Shown one piece after another: positions 6,615-10,049 of a stretch of DNA of 10,049 nucleotides (position 1 is the stretch's first letter; each line of letters starts with the position of its first letter). The stretch spans positions 1 to 10,049 of the forward strand of contig CAZUZS010000115.1 of the NCBI GenBank assembly GCA_964624795.1. The letters run 5' to 3'. The notes under the pieces are model-generated. The model had not been told where the DNA came from. It did no database searches and was given only the letters and a program-made list of their open reading frames with translations. This DNA comes from CAZUZS01 sp964624795 (GTDB taxonomy: Bacteria > Calditrichota > Calditrichia > RBG-13-44-9). A program made the position numbers and the translations under genes.

Positions 6615-6998
6615 TTATTGCTCTTCGATCACCGACAAAATATTGCCCGCAGGATCTTTGAACCAGGCGATCAACGGGCCACCGCTGCGGAAAATGCCTT
6701 TGGGGTCGGTTTTCAAATTACCCTCATAGTGCTCGAACTTCACCCCGCGGCTGGCGAGCTCATCCACGGCCGCTTCAATATTACCTACCGGAAAATTGAG
6801 GACAGTAAAAGTCGCCGGGATAAAATCGGATTTGGGATAGATCATAACCCGGCTGCCACCAGCAAATTCCAAGGTGAGCAGACCGCCCATTTCTTTATTT
6901 TGCGACACTTTCAGGCCAAGCGTTTCGCTGTAAAACGTTTTGGCCTTTTCTATATCGTCAACAGCAAAGCTGCTGAATATTCTGTTTTCCAGGAACAT
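6615..6998 (-). CDS. VOC family protein, divergent from the GlxA-type regulator
   Basis: A 127-residue single-domain VOC protein. MFLENRIFSSFAVDDIEKAK leads into TFYSETLGLKVSQ (21-33). The strand LTLEFAGGSRVMIYPKSDF (41-59) and the second module VLNFPVGNIEAAVDELASRG (66-85) follow. It closes with AWFKDPAGNILSVIEEQ, the standard KDPAGN ending with a terminal Glu where VOC metal ligands often sit. The reaction is unknown; glyoxalase, dioxygenase and antibiotic-binding roles are all possible in this superfamily. The ATG at 6998 has AGGAG 6 nt upstream; a GTG one codon earlier is too close. It is the gene facing the GlxA-type regulator across a 279-bp divergent region, so it is the most likely regulatory target. 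Confidence 0.93.
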   Translation of the reverse strand: MFLENRIFSSFAVDDIEKAKTFYSETLGLKVSQNKEMGGLLTLEFAGGSRVMIYPKSDFIPATFTVLNFPVGNIEAAVDELASRGVKFEHYEGNLKTDPKGIFRSGGPLIAWFKDPAGNILSVIEEQ

Positions 6999-7277
6999 CA
7001 CCTTCTCCTGATGTTGAGATTTTATCGATGTACTGCATTTCTTTCATTTCAAGATACAGTGATATAATCCGCTAAGAAAGGTGCAAAAACGGCAATATTG
7101 GGGTTGTTTGCGGCATGGTTTATATTTAATTTCACGGGTTGCCGGAATCGATTTTGAATATGTTGAAATACTTCTATAAGCAGAACCAAATTATTCTCAT
7201 CCGCGCTGAAAGCGGATTTTAATATAAACCAAATTCAGAAAGGGACACCCGATGGTTTGAGGGGTGGTCATATAAAG
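6999..7277. promoter_or_regulatory. Divergent promoter region between VOC gene and GlxA-type regulator
   Basis: A 279-bp region that must hold start signals for both neighbours. TGGTTTATATT (7116-7126) and its complement AATATAAACCA (7221-7231) form a perfect 11-bp inverted pair 94 bp apart. A possible plus-strand promoter is TTTTGA (7152-7157), a 17-bp spacer and TATAAG (7175-7180), which would give a leader of about 90 nt. That leader holds a hairpin followed by TTTT (7199-7220) and a small SD/hairpin element (7239-7269). A minus-strand promoter near 7050-7090 is possible but weak. The motifs are seen directly; their roles are inferred. Confidence 0.45.
7199..7220 (+). terminator. Leader hairpin with T-tract upstream of the regulator
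   Basis: ATCCGC (7199-7204) pairs with GCGGAT (7212-7217) around a 7-nt loop, followed by TTTT (7217-7220). This has the shape of a weak intrinsic terminator. No plus-strand gene lies upstream, so it would act as an attenuator in the regulator's own leader or be incidental. The stem is only 6 bp. Confidence 0.35.
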
Positions 7278-8255
7278 ATGAAAACGATTTCAATATTGAT
7301 CCTGAAAGATGCAATCCTGGGCAGCCTGGAAGGCTCGCGCCAGATGTTTTCCCAGGTAAACGGATTTTTTAAGGAGCTTGGCGAACCGCCTGTTTTCAAG
7401 GTCGAATTGGTCGGATTGGAAAAAGAGACGCAACTCGCCGGTGGATTGTACACCATTCATGCAGACCGTCTTATAAGCGGGATAAATAAAACAGACCTGG
7501 TGGTTATCCCTGCAATTGACGGCGACATCGTCAAGGGCGTTGAGAAAAACAGCGATTTTATTCCGTGGATCACCCGGCAATACCGGGGCGGCGCTGAAGT
7601 GGCCAGCCTTTGTATGGGCGCTTTTCTACTGGCATCAACCGGTTTGCTGAATGGGAAAAGATGCGCCACCCACTGGATGGCGGCCAATATGTTTCGAAAG
7701 ATGTTCCCGGAGGTGCATCTGGTGACCGAACAGATTATCACCGATGAACAGGGAATTTACTCCAGTGGAGGCGCGTTTTCTTATCAGAATTTAATTCTGT
7801 ACCTGATCGAAAAATATGCCGGACGGGAAATGGCAGTGCTCACCGCCAAGGTATTTGCCATTGAAATCGAGCGAATGAATCAATCCCCGTTTATGATATT
7901 TCGCGGACAGAAGGATCATGAAGATGTGCCGATCAGGCAGGCACAGGAATTCATCGAGAAGAACTTCCGGAATAAGATAACCACCGATGATCTGGCGGCC
8001 ATGTTTTACCTGAGCCGGCGAAATTTCGAGCGCAGGTTCAAGAAGGCCACCGCCAACACCGTTATGGAATATATCCAACGGGTCAAGGTGGAGGCCGCAA
8101 AAATGAGCCTGGAGTCATCCCGCGAAAACGTAAATGAGGTGATGTACAAGGTCGGCTACAACGATCCCAAAGCGTTTCGCACCACCTTCAAAAAAATCAC
8201 CGGGCTGTCCCCTGCCCAGTACCGCAATAAATACAGCCGCCAGATTCCGGTTTGA
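7278..8255 (+). CDS. GlxA-type transcriptional regulator (DJ-1/PfpI domain plus AraC DNA-binding domain)
   Basis: A 325-residue two-domain regulator. The N-terminal DJ-1/PfpI (class I glutamine amidotransferase-like) domain spans about 1-190. It has the family motif SLCMGAFLLASTGLLNGKRC (110-129) with Cys112 at the nucleophile-elbow position, then ATHW (130-133). The C-terminal AraC/XylS domain spans about 218-320. Its first helix-turn-helix is in TTDDLAAMFYLSRRNFERRF (235-254), and the second is followed by the signature GYNDPKAFRTTFKKITGLSP (293-312). The N-terminal domain is thought to sense ligands in this family, often without enzyme activity. ATG 7278 matches the usual MKxISIL start, with GAGGGG 13 nt upstream; an in-frame TTG at 7257 is an alternative. 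It is divergent from a VOC gene, a likely target. Confidence 0.95.
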   Translation: MKTISILILKDAILGSLEGSRQMFSQVNGFFKELGEPPVFKVELVGLEKETQLAGGLYTIHADRLISGINKTDLVVIPAIDGDIVKGVEKNSDFIPWITRQYRGGAEVASLCMGAFLLASTGLLNGKRCATHWMAANMFRKMFPEVHLVTEQIITDEQGIYSSGGAFSYQNLILYLIEKYAGREMAVLTAKVFAIEIERMNQSPFMIFRGQKDHEDVPIRQAQEFIEKNFRNKITTDDLAAMFYLSRRNFERRFKKATANTVMEYIQRVKVEAAKMSLESSRENVNEVMYKVGYNDPKAFRTTFKKITGLSPAQYRNKYSRQIPV

Positions 8256-8357
8256 GGGAATGCCGAAATAATTGATCGGATCAGATTTCGCGGCCTGTTT
8301 CATTTCGCTGTCGTTGAAGCCAGCAGAAGAAGCGAACGGTACAGACAAAATCCTGTT
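8256..8357. other. Convergent intergenic spacer
   Basis: A 102-bp gap between the stops of the regulator and the barrel gene. TTCGCT (8304-8309) and AGCGAA (8331-8336) form an inverted repeat with a 21-nt interior, without a T-tract on either strand. No clear bidirectional terminator is present, although one would be expected here. Confidence 0.4.
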
Positions 8358-8999
8358 TCAAAATGGAATTCCCACCCGCACATCAAAGGTGTTATTTTTA
8401 GCTTCCCTGCCGGCGGGTTTATATGAATCGGTAAAATCGAAATTATAGCGCAGCTCGACTGAGGATTTGATCAATATTGAGAGATGCGGGGCAAACCCGA
8501 CGCCGACCATGCCGCCCCACGCCGTTTTCCGGAATTCATTATAAATGATCCCCAGAAATTCCGAGTTGTAATCCAGGAGGTAATCAAATCGCGGACCGGC
8601 GATGAAGTAAGGTGTTCCGATCCCCGCGGGCAAGGAAATCTTACCATAAACGGGCACCGAGAGATAATCCAGCCGGGAGTAGTCGGTATATTTGCCAAGC
8701 GGCTCCGGGCCGGCTTGGCCGGTTACGACTACCTCCATACCCATCCCTTTCTGCATATATTCGATTTCCGTGACTGCGGAAATATAGGGAAGATTCAACC
8801 ATTCCAGATATGCGCCCGCGACAAATCCGATTCTTCTTTTCAGCGATTCATCCGCCATAGGAAAAGCTTCGCCCTTGAAATTTTGACTGGCAGAGACAAT
8901 TCCCACTTGAACGCCGTAGCCCTTGATTATCCCGGAATGGGAGTTATCCGCGAGCGCGATCAAAATCATAACCGGAACAAAAAGACAAATCGATTTCAT
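8358..8999 (-). CDS. PorT-like outer membrane beta-barrel protein
   Basis: A 213-residue secreted protein. The first 20 or so residues (MKSICLFVPVMILIALADNS) form a Sec signal peptide with a likely cleavage site near His21-Ser22. The rest is a series of alternating amphipathic strands rich in Gly and aromatic residues: GYGVQVGIVSASQNF, GFVAGAYLEWLNLPYISAVT, YLSVPVYGKISLPAG, TPYFIAGPRFDYLLDY, GMVGVGFAP and VELRYNFDF. It ends FDVRVGIPF with a C-terminal Phe, as expected for an outer-membrane barrel of the PorT/OMP_b-brl type. The YLSVPVYGKI...PYFIAGP pattern is characteristic. The cargo or role is unknown. AGGAG lies 9 nt before the ATG. It starts 30 bp after the upstream VOC stop and converges on the regulator gene across 102 bp. 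Confidence 0.88.
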   Translation of the reverse strand: MKSICLFVPVMILIALADNSHSGIIKGYGVQVGIVSASQNFKGEAFPMADESLKRRIGFVAGAYLEWLNLPYISAVTEIEYMQKGMGMEVVVTGQAGPEPLGKYTDYSRLDYLSVPVYGKISLPAGIGTPYFIAGPRFDYLLDYNSEFLGIIYNEFRKTAWGGMVGVGFAPHLSILIKSSVELRYNFDFTDSYKPAGREAKNNTFDVRVGIPF

Positions 9000-9029
9000 T
9001 GCACATTCTCCTTGATTTAAACACCTCGA

Positions 9030-9404
9030 TTACCGCCGCTCTTCCATAAGACCAACCAGGTTGCCGTCCGGGTCGCGAACGAATGCCAGCCACAGCTCAT
9101 GATCTGGCATTCTGGCAGCCAATTCTGGTCCCCGTTCATTCTCTGCGCCGCGCTTAAGTATTTCGGCATGCGCCGATTCAATATCGGCAACCTTAAAATA
9201 GAGAACGGAGTTAGTGCCCACAGCGCCTGCTCTCTGCGGTGTAGTAAGCATAATGCGAACCGTGCCGACGGCCAGGAAAGCCAGATCAGGTGACGGACTG
9301 AACAAAAACTTGAGGCCAAGAACATCCCGATAAAATTGCAGCGCAGTTTCCACATTGCTTACTGTAATTGCTATCTGGCCGATTTCTGAAAGCCTAATAT
9401 TCAT
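9030..9404 (-). CDS. VOC family protein upstream of the barrel gene
   Basis: A 124-residue single-domain VOC protein. It opens MNIRLSEIGQIAITVSNVET, with ALQFYRDVLGLKFLFSPSPD (21-40) and a second module LYFKVADIESAHAEILKRG (68-86). It ends MPDHELWLAFVRDPDGNLVG followed by LMEERR. The MPDHELWLAF..DPDGN ending is a recognised subgroup signature; His102 and a terminal Glu are plausible metal ligands. The substrate is not known. The start has GGGG 9 nt upstream. Its stop is 30 bp before the barrel gene start, so the two likely share a transcript. That pairing may be chance, since a cytoplasmic VOC and an outer-membrane barrel have no obvious link. Confidence 0.93.
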   Translation of the reverse strand: MNIRLSEIGQIAITVSNVETALQFYRDVLGLKFLFSPSPDLAFLAVGTVRIMLTTPQRAGAVGTNSVLYFKVADIESAHAEILKRGAENERGPELAARMPDHELWLAFVRDPDGNLVGLMEERR

Positions 9405-9483
9405 AATATTGATCCCCGTTATCTAATGATAGACAAGAAATCAATGATGTTGCGGAAATATGCAAGATTTGTCAATTATTTCA

Positions 9484-10049
9484 TTAATGTTTTTCGGCAT
9501 GATCAAGATAGTCTTTCAATACAGAATTCCACAGCGCATAGCCCGCTTCGTTCAAATGCAGCCCGTCTTCGAGAAATAATTCCGGTTTGGGCTTTCCATC
9601 GGCACCCAGCATGGGCGTGGCAATATCCGCATAAACCAATTCCTTTTTCTCGTCACAGAGCTGTTTTACCTTCATATTGACTTCATTCATTTTGCCCCAA
9701 AACTGCCAGCGGCTTAAACTGGGCTTGATGGGCAGGTAGAGAATCCGGGCAGCGGGAAAATCCCGGTTCGCCCTGCCTGCGAATTCGGTAAAGTCTTCGA
9801 ATACCTGCGAAACGCTCTTACCATCGGCAACATCATTATCCCCGGCGTAGAATACGATTACCTTCGGTTTGTATTTTTTCACAATCAAATCATAGAAATA
9901 ATTGACATCCGAGATGTGCGAGCCACCAAAGCCGCGGTTGATCACCGGGTATTGCGGGAAATCATCGGCGGTGTGCCACATGCGAATGCTGGAGCTGCCC
10001 ACAAACAGCACCGCATCGGAGGGAAAACTGTTCTTCTGATCCCAATTGA
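9484..10049 (-). CDS. SGNH/GDSL-type esterase family protein, N-terminus beyond the window
   Basis: 187 residues are visible and the frame stays open to the right edge, so the N-terminus, probably including a signal peptide, is missing. The four SGNH blocks are present. The nucleophile block is VLFVGSSSIRMW (Ser19 of the visible part, GSS in place of GDS), block II is NRGFGGSHISD, block III is FYAGDNDVADG (GxND), and the catalytic DGLHLNEAGY supplies Asp161 and His164. These enzymes are serine hydrolases acting on acyl or acetyl esters, often of carbohydrates or lipids. The GSSSIR variant is typical of a large secreted subgroup. The visible region just before block I (NSFPSDAVLF) fits the family. 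It lies 79 bp upstream of the VOC gene in the same direction. Confidence 0.92.
   Translation of the reverse strand, partial: NWDQKNSFPSDAVLFVGSSSIRMWHTADDFPQYPVINRGFGGSHISDVNYFYDLIVKKYKPKVIVFYAGDNDVADGKSVSQVFEDFTEFAGRANRDFPAARILYLPIKPSLSRWQFWGKMNEVNMKVKQLCDEKKELVYADIATPMLGADGKPKPELFLEDGLHLNEAGYALWNSVLKDYLDHAEKH

Noticed and set aside
8115..8348. 77-codon minus-strand frame between and inside the convergent genes
   Set aside because: Most of it is antisense to the well-supported DNA-binding domain of the regulator, and it would start from a non-ATG codon just after the barrel gene stop.
1..10049. CRISPR array, tRNA, rRNA, transposase or integrase
   Set aside because: No regularly spaced repeats, cloverleaf, rRNA sequence or recombinase motif was seen on either strand.

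Overview
The window looks like a draft genome or metagenome scaffold of a Gram-negative bacterium from an uncultivated or poorly sampled lineage. It contains a 100-N gap. An outer-membrane beta-barrel protein with a signal peptide indicates a diderm cell. Most genes have strong GGAGG-type ribosome binding sites, which argues against typical Bacteroidota. FCB-type or Acidobacteria-like phyla are guesses only; no rRNA or marker gene is present.

Layout. (1) Positions 1-1279 hold no confident gene. They carry repeats: a cluster of GGTCA motifs, a perfect 30-bp palindrome (590-619) and a hairpin-rich stretch (730-1117) that may be a decayed element or a structured RNA. (2) Positions 1280-6998 hold a run of minus-strand genes for small single-fold proteins. 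In transcription order these are: VOC (J), VOC (I), a DHFR/RibD-C family protein cut by the gap, a PhnB-like VOC cut by the gap, an unrecognised conserved protein, an NTF2/SnoaL-like protein, a second DHFR/RibD-C protein, a DinB-family protein, a DUF6958-like protein, a two-domain PhnB-like VOC protein and a third DHFR/RibD-C protein. (3) A 279-bp divergent intergenic region (6999-7277) separates this run from a plus-strand GlxA-type AraC regulator (7278-8255). The region holds an 11-bp inverted repeat, a leader hairpin and a possible mini-ORF. (4) A VOC gene (9030-9404) and a PorT-like barrel gene (8358-8999) are co-directional on the minus strand and convergent with the regulator. (5) A partial SGNH/GDSL hydrolase runs off the right edge.

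How they may work together. Several genes are tightly spaced: 13 bp between the two-domain VOC and the third DHFR gene, 16 bp between DinB and DUF6958, and 21 bp between VOC I and the gapped DHFR gene. This supports at least partly shared transcripts. VOC, DinB, DHFR-like and NTF2-like families are common in accessory stress, detoxification and resistance clusters. The GlxA-type regulator diverging from the first VOC gene is the natural candidate controller, but no substrate can be read from the sequence. The three DHFR-family and five VOC genes are clearly different from each other, so the cluster looks accreted and not recently duplicated. I saw no CRISPR array, tRNA, rRNA, transposase or integrase.
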